Source: a virus
Length of the DNA stretch: 48,669 nucleotides
IMG/VR virus record: IMGVR_UViG_3300028809_000021
Location: 1-48,669 of that record
Reading direction: 5' to 3' (one strand)
How positions within the stretch are numbered: position 1 is the first letter of the stretch; each line of letters starts with the position of its first letter. The notes beneath the pieces are model-generated. The model ran no database searches. It was not told the DNA's origin and saw only the letters and a program-made list of their open reading frames with translations. This document shows positions 1-8,841 of this stretch, piece after piece. The position numbers were made by a program, and so were the translations under genes.

Positions 1-44
1 TTCCCAAATATGCGAAACTTTTTTATAGATTTCACTCATCATAT

Positions 45-68
45 GCCCGCCGAGCAGCGGGCTTTTTT
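45..68 (+). terminator. Rho-independent terminator
   Basis: A 6-bp GC stem (GCCCGC / GCGGGC) with a 6-base loop is followed directly by six T residues on the plus strand. It would end a plus-strand transcript entering from the left. If the genome is circular, that transcript would come from the repressor-like gene at the right end. Confidence 0.8.
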
Positions 69-94
69 GATTCGGTAAAAATTCAAAAATATTT

Positions 95-112
95 CCGAAC
101 ATACTTGTTCGG
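95..112. promoter_or_regulatory. Dyad operator before the left plus-strand genes
   Basis: A perfect inverted repeat, CCGAACA-TACT-TGTTCGG (7-bp arms, 4-base spacer), lies 43 bases before the first gene. It overlaps a possible promoter: TTG at 105-107, then 21 bases, then TATATTTA at 129-136, one base off the Bacteroidota -7 consensus TAnnTTTG. No T-run follows, so an operator fits better than a terminator. The bound protein is unknown. Confidence 0.5.
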
Positions 113-154
113 AATAAACTAATTTTACTATATTTACTCAACATAAAAATAACT

Positions 155-652
155 ATGAGACTTATTACAATTCAAAACTTAAAAGCAGTACAGAATAGGC
201 TTAGCAATCTTAATATATCTGCTGAGATTGCAGTTGTTCGTGCCGAAACTCCGGGTGAATACCACTGCATTGTTTTAGAAGGGGATAACTTCGAACTCGC
301 GATGGCTAACCTTGTATCCGTACGTAAAATGCTGACTAATCTTCCCTCGAATGCTGGACTGGTGTTAGAAATCGGGTTCGCCGGCTTACAAGATAAAGAA
401 TACCCAATTATAGAAATTAGGCCTCGTTTTAGTTATTTGTTGGAAAGTGAAAGGGAAGCACTCGGCCTGAATACCTCATATTATGACGGCTACAATTTGC
501 AGAGCGATATTGCCGGTGAGGAAGATGGAGAGGTATTATTTTTCAACGATAAGAACGAACTGGAAGTTATAAACCAAGTCCTTGCCAAAGGAGGTAGGGC
601 TGAAAAGCACTATCTAGTCTCAGGTGGTGGCTTTTTCAAGCTGAAAAACTAA
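155..652 (+). CDS. Hypothetical protein, 165 aa
   Basis: I do not recognise this family. The protein is acidic and soluble, with no signal peptide or membrane segment. It is one of only three plus-strand genes, sits just after a dyad operator and terminator, and is followed five bases later by a small putative DNA-binding gene. The pair looks like a separately regulated unit facing the late operon. It could be an immunity or early-control gene, but that is inferred from position only. Confidence 0.7.
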   Translation: MRLITIQNLKAVQNRLSNLNISAEIAVVRAETPGEYHCIVLEGDNFELAMANLVSVRKMLTNLPSNAGLVLEIGFAGLQDKEYPIIEIRPRFSYLLESEREALGLNTSYYDGYNLQSDIAGEEDGEVLFFNDKNELEVINQVLAKGGRAEKHYLVSGGGFFKLKN

Positions 653-657
653 AAATT

Positions 658-882
658 ATGCCCCGAACCCTTGATATTGATTTGATGTTAAATTACCTCC
701 GCGAAAATCGCCATTTACTGGACATTTCAGGCATTGCTGAAGACGCCGGGATAAGTAGGTCAGTACTTGCAAACGCCTTGGATAACCGCAAAGATGGGCG
801 CGGGTATAAAATCACGGTTCCAAAAAAACATTGGGATAATCTTTACCGTACGCTCATACAGTTGAAAATAGAAACGCCGTAA
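658..882 (+). CDS. Small putative helix-turn-helix protein, 74 aa
   Basis: The middle of the protein (roughly residues 20-42, ISGIAEDAGISRSVLANAL) has the spacing of a helix-turn-helix: a helix with Ala, a Gly at the turn, then Ser-Arg-Ser starting a recognition helix. A basic stretch follows (GRGYKITVPKKHW). It begins five bases after the 165-aa gene, so the two are probably cotranscribed. A DNA-binding regulator is likely; the target could be the nearby dyad. Confidence 0.65.
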   Translation: MPRTLDIDLMLNYLRENRHLLDISGIAEDAGISRSVLANALDNRKDGRGYKITVPKKHWDNLYRTLIQLKIETP

Positions 883-908
883 AAAAAAGACCCGGTAGAA
901 ACCAGGTC
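881..908 (-). terminator. Terminator of the late operon
   Basis: On the minus strand a 7-bp stem (GACCTGG / CCGGGTC, one G-T pair) with loop TTTCTA is followed by eight T residues. It sits just past the last late gene. The T-run overlaps the stop region of the convergent plus-strand gene, so the two units are insulated tail to tail. Confidence 0.8.
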
Positions 909-944
909 CGGTAGCTGCGCTGTGGCGCAACTGTAAGTATTTTT

Positions 945-1481
945 TTACCCTTCAAACTTTACCAGGTAGTAAGGTATTTCTCTCTGGCCGAATTGTTCCA
1001 TTTGCTTATAAACAGTTACCTGAAACTCCTTCCACTGATCAGGATAGATCGTTTGGCACCCTTCCGAAGAGGTGGAATTGTAACCACCTTTATGGATATT
1101 GATTGCAATTCCCTTGTGTACACCTTCCTTGCCGTCACGAGTTACCGGTAATGATTCATCAAACGTGGCGGGCCGGAAAGCCGCATATCCACCACCCGGT
1201 TTACTGAGGCCATGCTTCCCTTTCCTGTACATATGTTTTCCCGGCATCAGTGTAGCGATACCAGGACGAAATAAAGATGGGTCTGTGTTCGCGTTGAAGG
1301 CAAGGAATAGATTAGGCGCAATAAGGCAAATACAATCATCATAGATGCCCCTGTCATTTATGCCAGGCTTCCCCATAGTGTCTTGGTAATAACCTCTTAT
1401 CCCTATCAGAAACACTTCCTCGATTGGAAACTCGCTGAGGTATTTCATCGCTGCTTCTTTTGTAATTCGCGGCTTTGTCAT
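945..1481 (-). CDS. Putative endolysin with L,D-transpeptidase-like active site
   Basis: The C-terminal half contains INIHKGGYNSTSSEGCQTIY: a His, then a Ser-x-Gly-Cys unit, as in the HG...SxGC active site of YkuD-type peptidoglycan L,D-transpeptidases and related carboxypeptidases. The N-terminal half has GIRGYY and NDRGIYDDC motifs that I have seen in phage and bacterial cell-wall proteins. There is no signal peptide, so a holin would be needed to reach the wall. It is the last late gene, beside three membrane proteins that fit a lysis cassette. The lytic role is inferred; the Cys motif is seen. Confidence 0.65.
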   Translation of the reverse strand: MTKPRITKEAAMKYLSEFPIEEVFLIGIRGYYQDTMGKPGINDRGIYDDCICLIAPNLFLAFNANTDPSLFRPGIATLMPGKHMYRKGKHGLSKPGGGYAAFRPATFDESLPVTRDGKEGVHKGIAINIHKGGYNSTSSEGCQTIYPDQWKEFQVTVYKQMEQFGQREIPYYLVKFEG

Positions 1482-1487
1482 GCTTTA

Positions 1488-2138
1488 TCATTTTGCAACC
1501 AGTACCCCGACAATAATTCCGGCAAGAGCCAAGCCTTTGCTCAGTACTCGTTCCTTCTTCAGTTTTCGGGTTGCTGTATTGATATCTGTGATTAGTGTGT
1601 TGTTCTGCTCTTCCAGCTGGGTAACAGCGCTACGGAACTTCGACAAGAGTTCTGCCTGCTTCGCAATGATGGAATCTTTCTCCGCCAGGCGTTGTTCGTA
1701 GGTGTAAAATGATGCATCTGCCAGCTGTTCGTAATGCTGGATGACGCCGGCCTGTGATTCGACTTCATTACGCATTTCTTCGGCTGCAGCTATGAATCGT
1801 GATGTATCAGCGTTGGCTTTGGCTGTGTCGAGATACCGAATGATGCGAGCCAGTTTCTGCCGGCTCCGGCTGATTTCCCGTTTCGCGGCATCCAGTTCGG
1901 CAGCTTGCGCCTGTGCAATCCGCTTCAGTGAGTCCTCCCGATACCGGGACTGGTGCAGCTCGCGAGCAATGGTAATTTCTGCCTCGCGCACCGGTGCAGT
2001 AATCCTCTCGACTTCTTTTTCCGAGTGCGGTGCCGGGTCGTTGGGCGATCGCAAGATCACCCACAGCAAGAAGATCGCTACGACTGCAACCACCCCGATA
2101 CTCAGCCACGGAAGGAGGTTGTGGTTTATTGGTTTCAT
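1488..2138 (-). CDS. Membrane-anchored coiled-coil protein, spanin-like
   Basis: One N-terminal membrane segment (about residues 9-29) is followed by a long charged heptad-like coiled coil (about 45-195) and a short hydrophobic C-terminal end (GLALAGIIVGVLVAK). A cytoplasmic-membrane anchor with a periplasmic coiled coil is the plan of Rz-type inner-membrane spanins. The hydrophobic tail could touch the outer membrane, as in unimolecular spanins. Its start overlaps the preceding gene by four bases (ATGA). It probably works with the neighbouring holin candidates and endolysin; no sequence family is recognised. Confidence 0.6.
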   Translation of the reverse strand: MKPINHNLLPWLSIGVVAVVAIFLLWVILRSPNDPAPHSEKEVERITAPVREAEITIARELHQSRYREDSLKRIAQAQAAELDAAKREISRSRQKLARIIRYLDTAKANADTSRFIAAAEEMRNEVESQAGVIQHYEQLADASFYTYEQRLAEKDSIIAKQAELLSKFRSAVTQLEEQNNTLITDINTATRKLKKERVLSKGLALAGIIVGVLVAK

Positions 2139-2527
2139 GTTTGCGGTTTTGTTGGGAAGTTGTCACGGTTCATCTGAAGGAAGTTGTATTTGTTCTTCAG
2201 CAGTTGTATAGCCTTGTCAAGACCGATCGATAAAATTGAACCAAGACCAACTGCCAACTCCATACTCATAGCAGGTGTGAATCGGTAGAACAGAAACATA
2301 ACGATCAGGCCAACTGCAATGCGTTTCAGGTTATCCCAGATCAGAAACAACCAACTGAATTTAGTTGGAGTGTTGGGGCTGGCTGGGTCTCTTTTGCGTG
2401 AATGAAGCCATAACGAAACCAAAAGGGCAAGGAATGTGAAAAAGAAGGCGCCCATGTAGAAGCCGAGAGACTTTTCACCGAGAACCAGTCCTTTGAAAAT
2501 TTGATATTCTGTAAGTACTTGTAACAT
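2135..2527 (-). CDS. Three-segment membrane protein, holin candidate
   Basis: Hydrophobic segments lie at about residues 20-42, 66-85 and 88-105 of 130 aa, and the C-terminus is polar (NKYNFLQMNRDN). Size and topology fit a class I holin, but many small membrane proteins look alike. It lies between an 85-aa membrane protein and the spanin-like gene, 0.65 kb before the endolysin, which supports a lysis role. Confidence 0.55.
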   Translation of the reverse strand: MLQVLTEYQIFKGLVLGEKSLGFYMGAFFFTFLALLVSLWLHSRKRDPASPNTPTKFSWLFLIWDNLKRIAVGLIVMFLFYRFTPAMSMELAVGLGSILSIGLDKAIQLLKNKYNFLQMNRDNFPTKPQT

Positions 2528-2531
2528 ATGC

Positions 2532-2789
2532 TTACTGTTTTGTCAGGGTGTCTAATGTAATTTGTTCCTCATGCTTGCCTTGCATAAGTTCATGAACTCG
2601 ATATCGGTCCACTATCCTGTTGTCTTCCAACCGATCGACGCGCATTTCAATTTTAGGCAAGGCAAGCATCAGCATTTTAACGTCTGCCCGCATGTCAACT
2701 ATTAACCAGGCAAGTACTCCGTAAAACGCAGTGAATAACCAGTTGAATGCGCTGGCCTTTACTTCTTTCACAGGATCTTCTTTTCCCAT
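2532..2789 (-). CDS. Single-span membrane protein with coiled tail
   Basis: An 85-aa protein with one membrane segment (about residues 14-32, FNWLFTAFYGVLAWLIV) and a charged helical tail. The layout recalls small holin partners or XhlA-type proteins, but no signature is decisive. It precedes the three-segment holin candidate by four bases and is part of the lysis block. Confidence 0.55.
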   Translation of the reverse strand: MGKEDPVKEVKASAFNWLFTAFYGVLAWLIVDMRADVKMLMLALPKIEMRVDRLEDNRIVDRYRVHELMQGKHEEQITLDTLTKQ

Positions 2790-2803
2790 TGGATGAGATT
2801 GAT

Positions 2804-3976
2804 TTATTGTAGCTTCTTTGTTTCGGTTGTCCCGTCGCTGTATAGAATGATCTCCAATTTGGCAACAATTGTTTTTGCTGGCGGCGGAGGATCTGTCGGC
2901 GTGGTTCCGGTTTTACTGTACGTTACCGTGATATCTTTCGTCGCTGTCTGTCCGGTAGCATCAGCCACCGTCAGGCGGAATACATATTTTCCTTCAGCGG
3001 GCAATGGAGTTACCTGGCCAATGCCACAGTCGATGTAAGAACATGCGTTGATATTCCACCGGTTTACACCCGAAGGCGCACTGATACACTCCCACTTCGA
3101 TTTGCTGGCTACACAGTTCCGGGACTTATTTCCAATCAGGGCAATGCTACCGGTGGCCGTGGTTATATCATCTGCAATGGCAACCGGCACAACTGCACCA
3201 GGTAACACTGGTACGACTGCCGGCGCTTCATTGGTAAGGCTAAGCACGTACTCATAGAGGTTGTTGGGAATCTCATTCCCAGTCCACGGGAACTTATCGG
3301 TATCGAAAACCCTGTTCGTGATATCGTGCCCGCCATCAGCGTAGAATATACCTTTCGCAGGGATTTCCGGGTTCAGCGCATTGATAGCCGCCATTCCGTT
3401 CTTCGAGTTGTTGACTGAAGCAGCCGGATCGTTGTTCGCGTGGAAGTAGAGTACTGGTAATCTCGACTGCGTGATGTACTTAATCCCGGCCGACTGTAGT
3501 CCGTTGAGCCCGGCTACTATAATAAGTGCAGAGAAAGCATCAGCATTCGCCTGGCTGGCCGTTGCATACCGAGTAACTTCTCCCCCGCCCATCGAAAAGC
3601 AGGCATTGAATAGTTTACTGGAATTTGCTCCGGGTATTGCGAGCCCTTTCGCTTTCGCGTGATCAATAACTGCATTATTCCCGGCATCCGGATATTGCGG
3701 CGCTACAATAATGAACTTAAACTTTTCGGCTGCTGCTTTCACGTTCGAGGGAATCTGGGTGCTCACCAGGGCATCGAGGGCAGAACTGCTGCCGTCACCA
3801 CGTCCGCCTGCACCATGCACATACAAGCAGACCGGGTAAGATCCGGTAGTCGTATAGGAGGTTGGCTTCAGGATTACATACCCGTATGCGTTGGTAGAGG
3901 ATTTCGGAAATTTCTCGACCAGCTGCGCCTGCAGCAGGACCGGGAAAAATAGTAGAAGGAAAAGTAATTTCTTCAT
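2804..3976 (-). CDS. Secreted alpha/beta-hydrolase (esterase-like) with Ig/PKD-like domain
   Basis: A Sec signal peptide (residues 1-18, ending LLQAQ) is followed by an alpha/beta-hydrolase domain: oxyanion-type HGAGGRGDG at 54-62, nucleophile Ser128 in CFSMGGG, a candidate acid at Asp183 (HANNDP) and His217 (GGHD). The nucleophile elbow has Cys at the usual first Gly position. Residues about 240-355 look like a PKD/Ig-type beta domain (VFRLTVADATGQTATKDITVTY). Such proteins deacetylate or cleave polysaccharide or polyester. It follows the tail fibre gene and could be a virion depolymerase or a secreted surface-modifying enzyme. The signal peptide is odd for a virion protein. Confidence 0.75.
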   Translation of the reverse strand: MKKLLFLLLFFPVLLQAQLVEKFPKSSTNAYGYVILKPTSYTTTGSYPVCLYVHGAGGRGDGSSSALDALVSTQIPSNVKAAAEKFKFIIVAPQYPDAGNNAVIDHAKAKGLAIPGANSSKLFNACFSMGGGEVTRYATASQANADAFSALIIVAGLNGLQSAGIKYITQSRLPVLYFHANNDPAASVNNSKNGMAAINALNPEIPAKGIFYADGGHDITNRVFDTDKFPWTGNEIPNNLYEYVLSLTNEAPAVVPVLPGAVVPVAIADDITTATGSIALIGNKSRNCVASKSKWECISAPSGVNRWNINACSYIDCGIGQVTPLPAEGKYVFRLTVADATGQTATKDITVTYSKTGTTPTDPPPPAKTIVAKLEIILYSDGTTETKKLQ

Positions 3977-3985
3977 GTCGATAAA

Positions 3986-6900
3986 TTAAGGAGGTGGTAA
4001 TTGTGAACGCTGCCATTTGATAGTAGCCATTCGGTTTACGATATCATTGGTTGCGGCTCCTGTAGATGCTGCGGTTCCAGTTATTTTCAAAATATTGGAG
4101 GTTGCGAAATTGATCGATCCTACGGTAGCGTACTTCACAATACCGATATTCCCGTCGATGAAGGTTTTCACCACACATTTCACGCTACTGGAAGAAATAC
4201 GCATCACCCATACTTCAATTTGAAAGGGCACATCCGCAGGGACTGCCAGAGCAGTTGAGTTGAATATTTCTGTGCCAGCGAAGTATACCTTCAGTTGTTT
4301 TGTTGAAGTTGATCCGAGTATCGTACCTCCGTAGCTGGCAAGTATTTTTTCGCCGTCCAGGTTCAGGCGATTCGCAAGTATTGAAGTCGTGAGCAAGTCT
4401 GTCTCTGAAGTACCGGTATTACCACGATCTCCTGCATCATCGAGGATGATCACTTCTTCGGGATCGCGCCACGCAGGAACTGAGCCCGCTCCATTTGACC
4501 GCAACACCTGGTCATAGATACCTGTTCCAGACACCTGCTGCTGTGCTCCTGTAGAGGTAGTGCCTGCTGCCATTAAAGCATAAGCGGTATTGGTGGTGCG
4601 CCCGGTGCCGCCATTGGCCACAGAAAGCGCATTGTCTAATGTGAGCTGTGAAGCTGTTAATGGGGCATTGGCGCTATTATCGGCCAGGCGAACAATCAAC
4701 CCAGTCCCACTGCGCTGCAATGCGGGGAATGCTGAGGTTATACCACCACCAAATGTGAGCAACCCTCCAGGAGTGAATCTGGCAACCTCTACTCCACTGG
4801 AATAGAAGGTGGGGAAAAAAGTAGATGCTGAAGCCCCTATACGCACTTCACCAGTTGCGATGTTAGTCTTGAAGATGCCCCTTTCAGCCCCTGAGTTGTT
4901 TTGAAGAGAAATACCGAACAACGCATTTGTTGCTGTCGCTCTTCTATGGATAATATCAGTATCGGTAATGTTTGTTATGGTTCCTGTGAATGTTTTAGCG
5001 CCTGCTACGGTTTGTGTTCCCGTGGTTATTACACCTCTTGCAGTGGCTGAAGCATCGGGGACATTAAACGTATGCGTACCCGTTGTAGATGAGATATTGA
5101 AATCTGTACCGCCGGTTCCTGTGGCAAAAGTTTGAACCGCATCTGTCAAACTGTTGAGCGAGGTGATTCCGCCACCACCTCCGCCTCCTATAGATGTGGC
5201 CAAATATCTTTTCACCCTATTCCCATTCGCAGTGTCGATCAACGGTACATACATGCCGTCCAATGACGTAGTAATAGGTGTGCTATCCTTGGCAATATAA
5301 ATGCTGCGATTAATGTCCAGACCGAAGTTCAGCAAGTCGGTTCTGCCAATTGTAAGCCCTCCGGAAAACAAACCTGTGCCTTCAATATCAAGTAAAGTGT
5401 TTGGCCTGGTGTATGTTCGTTGTGACCCTATATGCAGACCGAAACCCAGATGGTTGTACGTGGTAATGCCTGGATTGAAGTCTTGCAAAAGCCCCCAACT
5501 GCTGTCCGCATATTGCGAGCCAGATCCGAGCATCCTGTAACCAACATATTTTTTTATCCGCGACGCAGCGTTCATGAAGTCGCCACCAGTCGAGAATATG
5601 TTTACATTTCCCAGCGTATCTCGTGCATCGGTCAATAATTCGCCCGCGAAACAACCATAGTAGCCTTTAGCATTGACACGGCTCGTGCCTCCGTTGTTCT
5701 TTGTTCGCAATATGCTCACCAGTCCATACTGGCCATCGTATTTGAAATCGTTACCCAAATATGTAGTTGTTCCTGTATAGGTCGGATTTTGGGCCATGTA
5801 AAATTGAGCGGTCATGCCTTGCATTAAGTCTCCGCCAGGATTAACGAATGTAACCGTGTCGCTCGCATAATGATTGAAGCTGCCGAATATGGCTGTATTG
5901 ATTGACTGACCCGGATTGCAGCCGAAGCATTGGTTTCTCGCGGTATAATATATAGACTTGGTTGCCGAAACCCCCAATGAAACCCCTTCCGCGAAGTCAG
6001 TTTGATTACGAATTGTATCGGGCAGATATATCTGAACCGACGCCCGTCTCGACCTATTGGTAGTTGCGGGGTTGTACTGATCTGGCCCAATGGTCAAAAT
6101 TGAGTGTCGAGTATTAGTATCATTAATTACGATGGAACCTATACTCCGTTGATGACGGGTGAAAATTCCGGTATTAGGGTTCCCCAGATGCAGCGAGCCT
6201 TCCCCTGACAAAAATATGTTCTTCCCGTTCAAAGGGATTTCCCGCGTAGACTGTAGTGCTGCCGGATTACCTGCCTGCGCGCTATCCTGGCCTAATCGTA
6301 TATCGTTTCCCGATCTGGTACTACCATTGGAAGCAGTTGCAATGTTCGCTACAATTGCGTCGCGTATGCTCTGCGATGTGTCTTGTAATTCTTCCCGTCG
6401 GGTATACCCAGCAAGCATATCTGCTGTATCGGCGGTATTGAGTTTCTGATCGATTGACGCTTGCAACGCTGCAGCTATTCGCTTCCCTCTACCTGTTGTT
6501 TCCACCCTGTCACTGCTGTCTGCATCGCTCATCACCGGCGCCGTTACCGTGTCCAGTAAATTCGTTTTTGCCAGTACGTTAAAGTAACCATCCGCTGTAT
6601 ATCGGGATCGTTCAGTATTATTCGTTTCGACAACCAGCGGATGCGAGGTAATTGTACGCAGCCCCAAATAACTGCCGCCATGATATAGCTCACCTCGAAG
6701 AGGAGCTGCAGGAGTGTGAACGATGAATGCATCCCTCGCTTGAATATTTCCACTTACATCCAGTAATTCATCTGGTATGATATCGCCTATGGCTACTTTG
6801 CCATTATCATGAATCTTTAATCTTGGTGTACCATTGGTCTGGAATGTTATATCCGTCCCAGGTCCTGCCCGGATAATATTCTCACTGCCTGCGATGAACG

Positions 6901-7504
6901 TCAATGTATCGGGGCCGTCTATGATCCATACCCGGCCTGAAGCACTGTCTACGATTACACGCTCTACGTTATTCGTTCGCAACCTTAGCGGCCTCTCATC
7001 TGTGGTGCCTAAGAACTGTGAAGGGTCGGTGCCTGAGTTGCCGGTGAGCCTCCAGTTGGCAGCGCCAGGTAAAATAATTGTCCGCTCTGCGCCGTTTATT
7101 AAAAAGCGGATAGTACTGTCGTTTACTTTGAATATTGAATCAACTTTTCGCCTATTGTCATAAACTCCCTTTATTACGACATTCCGAAAAACACCGCTCT
7201 TTCGATATCGGATTGTTGAGTCGTTAAGTGCGTAAATCGTATCCACCCCTAACGATCCTCCCCCTCCGCCACCAGTTACCCTAGCGGTATCAACCCAATC
7301 GATGATACCTCGAATAAGAGTATGCAATCGTAGGTTAGTGAAAGCGGTATTAGGATTGTTAGTGATGTACCGCGTATTGTAGTTGCGTAAACTGTCTGTG
7401 CCAGGGAATCCCTGAGCAAATGAAGATCCATACAGGATCAAGGCGGCGATCAAGAGCTGCCAGGACTTACCCCGGAAAGCTCGCCGCTGTGTCGTGTTTA
7501 ACAT
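3986..7504 (-). CDS. Large tail fibre protein with N-terminal signal peptide
   Basis: The 1172-aa product has repetitive beta-rich sequence typical of trimeric fibres: Gly linkers (about 78-83 and 776-781), repeated NDSTIRxxxxG blocks near 92 and 127, and a classic fibre segment near residue 980 (SVANGGTGRTTNTAYALMAA). Residues 1-31 form a Sec-type signal peptide (basic start, hydrophobic core, SSFAQ). It overlaps the upstream tail gene by seven bases and probably forms the host-binding appendage. The signal peptide is unexpected for a protein assembled in the cytoplasm and recurs in the next gene. Confidence 0.8.
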   Translation of the reverse strand: MLNTTQRRAFRGKSWQLLIAALILYGSSFAQGFPGTDSLRNYNTRYITNNPNTAFTNLRLHTLIRGIIDWVDTARVTGGGGGGSLGVDTIYALNDSTIRYRKSGVFRNVVIKGVYDNRRKVDSIFKVNDSTIRFLINGAERTIILPGAANWRLTGNSGTDPSQFLGTTDERPLRLRTNNVERVIVDSASGRVWIIDGPDTLTFIAGSENIIRAGPGTDITFQTNGTPRLKIHDNGKVAIGDIIPDELLDVSGNIQARDAFIVHTPAAPLRGELYHGGSYLGLRTITSHPLVVETNNTERSRYTADGYFNVLAKTNLLDTVTAPVMSDADSSDRVETTGRGKRIAAALQASIDQKLNTADTADMLAGYTRREELQDTSQSIRDAIVANIATASNGSTRSGNDIRLGQDSAQAGNPAALQSTREIPLNGKNIFLSGEGSLHLGNPNTGIFTRHQRSIGSIVINDTNTRHSILTIGPDQYNPATTNRSRRASVQIYLPDTIRNQTDFAEGVSLGVSATKSIYYTARNQCFGCNPGQSINTAIFGSFNHYASDTVTFVNPGGDLMQGMTAQFYMAQNPTYTGTTTYLGNDFKYDGQYGLVSILRTKNNGGTSRVNAKGYYGCFAGELLTDARDTLGNVNIFSTGGDFMNAASRIKKYVGYRMLGSGSQYADSSWGLLQDFNPGITTYNHLGFGLHIGSQRTYTRPNTLLDIEGTGLFSGGLTIGRTDLLNFGLDINRSIYIAKDSTPITTSLDGMYVPLIDTANGNRVKRYLATSIGGGGGGGITSLNSLTDAVQTFATGTGGTDFNISSTTGTHTFNVPDASATARGVITTGTQTVAGAKTFTGTITNITDTDIIHRRATATNALFGISLQNNSGAERGIFKTNIATGEVRIGASASTFFPTFYSSGVEVARFTPGGLLTFGGGITSAFPALQRSGTGLIVRLADNSANAPLTASQLTLDNALSVANGGTGRTTNTAYALMAAGTTSTGAQQQVSGTGIYDQVLRSNGAGSVPAWRDPEEVIILDDAGDRGNTGTSETDLLTTSILANRLNLDGEKILASYGGTILGSTSTKQLKVYFAGTEIFNSTALAVPADVPFQIEVWVMRISSSSVKCVVKTFIDGNIGIVKYATVGSINFATSNILKITGTAASTGAATNDIVNRMATIKWQRSQLPPP

Positions 7505-8841
7505 ACATTTCCAGTTGGTGACCCAACATAGCTTTCACCAGGCATAGTTGAATCGATTTCGTATACATTTTTGATGAAATTATCAGGCACTATATAACCT
7601 GCAACTACAGGTGTTGTCATTGCCTCATCAGCAAATATTCTTACCCCAGGGAGAGCAGCACTCGCCGGTGGAAGAATATAAATATTTCCAATAGGCTCAC
7701 CACAAATCGTTACAGGATTGTTTCCTAATCTTGCAATAACTAGCTTGCCCTTAGTAGGCGGTATAATCTCTATATTCTGTGAGAACGATACAGCCCCTTC
7801 ACTACAATTGGTTATTGTAATCGAAACAGGAATATCAGTTCCTGCAGTCATGGCCATCCCCGTGAAGAATACATTCGATCCAACAATAGAAATGCTCATC
7901 CAAGATGGACGGTTGTTTACTGTTAATACAAATGGAGCTGTACCTGTAATTGGGAATGAATAACTGTAAATTTGTCCTACTTCTCCGTCGGGTAACATAG
8001 GGCTACCTTCGATTGCCACGTTTATACAAGCAGGAGGAACATATGGTTCCCCAAGTTCGAATGTTGCAGACCTATCGGCAGTAAAATCATAGAAATTTGG
8101 ATGATCATTTATAACTCCATCTCCATGATTGAATGTTCTTGTCCCTGGGGCAGGAGGTGGACCAGATAGATTAAATGAATTATCATCACTAGTCACATCC
8201 TTCCACTGTATTGCATAATAGTAACTCCCTTTTATTATACTGCTTTCTAAAATGCTCCCAGGCAAAAGCCACCCGTCATTTAATTGTGCTTCTGGGGATA
8301 GTGATGAATCAAAAATCACATTTTCGTCAGCATCACCAAGAAGCAATCGGAACTTACCAGAAGCTCCAATTCCAAGGACCATTGTAGTCAATAAAATATA
8401 TTCTGGGATGTTGTCTGCTAATTCAATATCTCCATTCCCTTGAAATTGTACTGTGCCATTCAGTAGGTTAATTGGATTAGAATCTATCGAAGTATTTGTT
8501 ACATAAGCTTGTCCAATAATAACCAATAACGCGCCGCTATTATCCTCGCACACCATCCTATAATTGCATGGGAGGAAATTCATCTGATTTTGAAAAAGAT
8601 CCTTTACAGTAGGCTCCCCGTTTTCGCCCGCTATCATTACCACGGCATTTAAGGACAATGTATAGGACAATTTTTGTGGTCGGTATTCTTGCCAAAAACC
8701 ACTCCCAGGCGTCGTAGTCTCCTTCATTTTCGTGGTTACGCTCAAGCCCCATGTTTTTGCACACAACACATTGAAATATTCATCCCCCACCCTCAATTGA
8801 AAGATGCAGTTTCTTCCTTGCATGTCCTTTAAACTACTCAC
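7498..8841 (-). CDS. Distal tail / minor tail protein with Ig-like domains
   Basis: The first about 150 residues read like a tail-tube fold domain (WGLSVTTKMKETTTPGSGFW, then a beta-rich stretch ending VQFQGNGDIEL). Further on there are immunoglobulin/cadherin-like segments, such as GQIYSYSFPITGTAPFVLTV around residue 285, similar to putative-Ig modules on virion proteins. It lies between the hub-like protein and the fibre and overlaps both, so an adaptor between tail tip and fibre is likely. The precise family is not recognised. Confidence 0.6.
   Translation of the reverse strand: MSSLKDMQGRNCIFQLRVGDEYFNVLCAKTWGLSVTTKMKETTTPGSGFWQEYRPQKLSYTLSLNAVVMIAGENGEPTVKDLFQNQMNFLPCNYRMVCEDNSGALLVIIGQAYVTNTSIDSNPINLLNGTVQFQGNGDIELADNIPEYILLTTMVLGIGASGKFRLLLGDADENVIFDSSLSPEAQLNDGWLLPGSILESSIIKGSYYYAIQWKDVTSDDNSFNLSGPPPAPGTRTFNHGDGVINDHPNFYDFTADRSATFELGEPYVPPACINVAIEGSPMLPDGEVGQIYSYSFPITGTAPFVLTVNNRPSWMSISIVGSNVFFTGMAMTAGTDIPVSITITNCSEGAVSFSQNIEIIPPTKGKLVIARLGNNPVTICGEPIGNIYILPPASAALPGVRIFADEAMTTPVVAGYIVPDNFIKNVYEIDSTMPGESYVGSPTGNVC

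Noticed and set aside
1741-2211. 156-aa plus-strand frame opposite the spanin-like gene
   Set aside because: It is a shadow of the minus-strand coding frame, Ser/Arg-rich with no recognisable motif.
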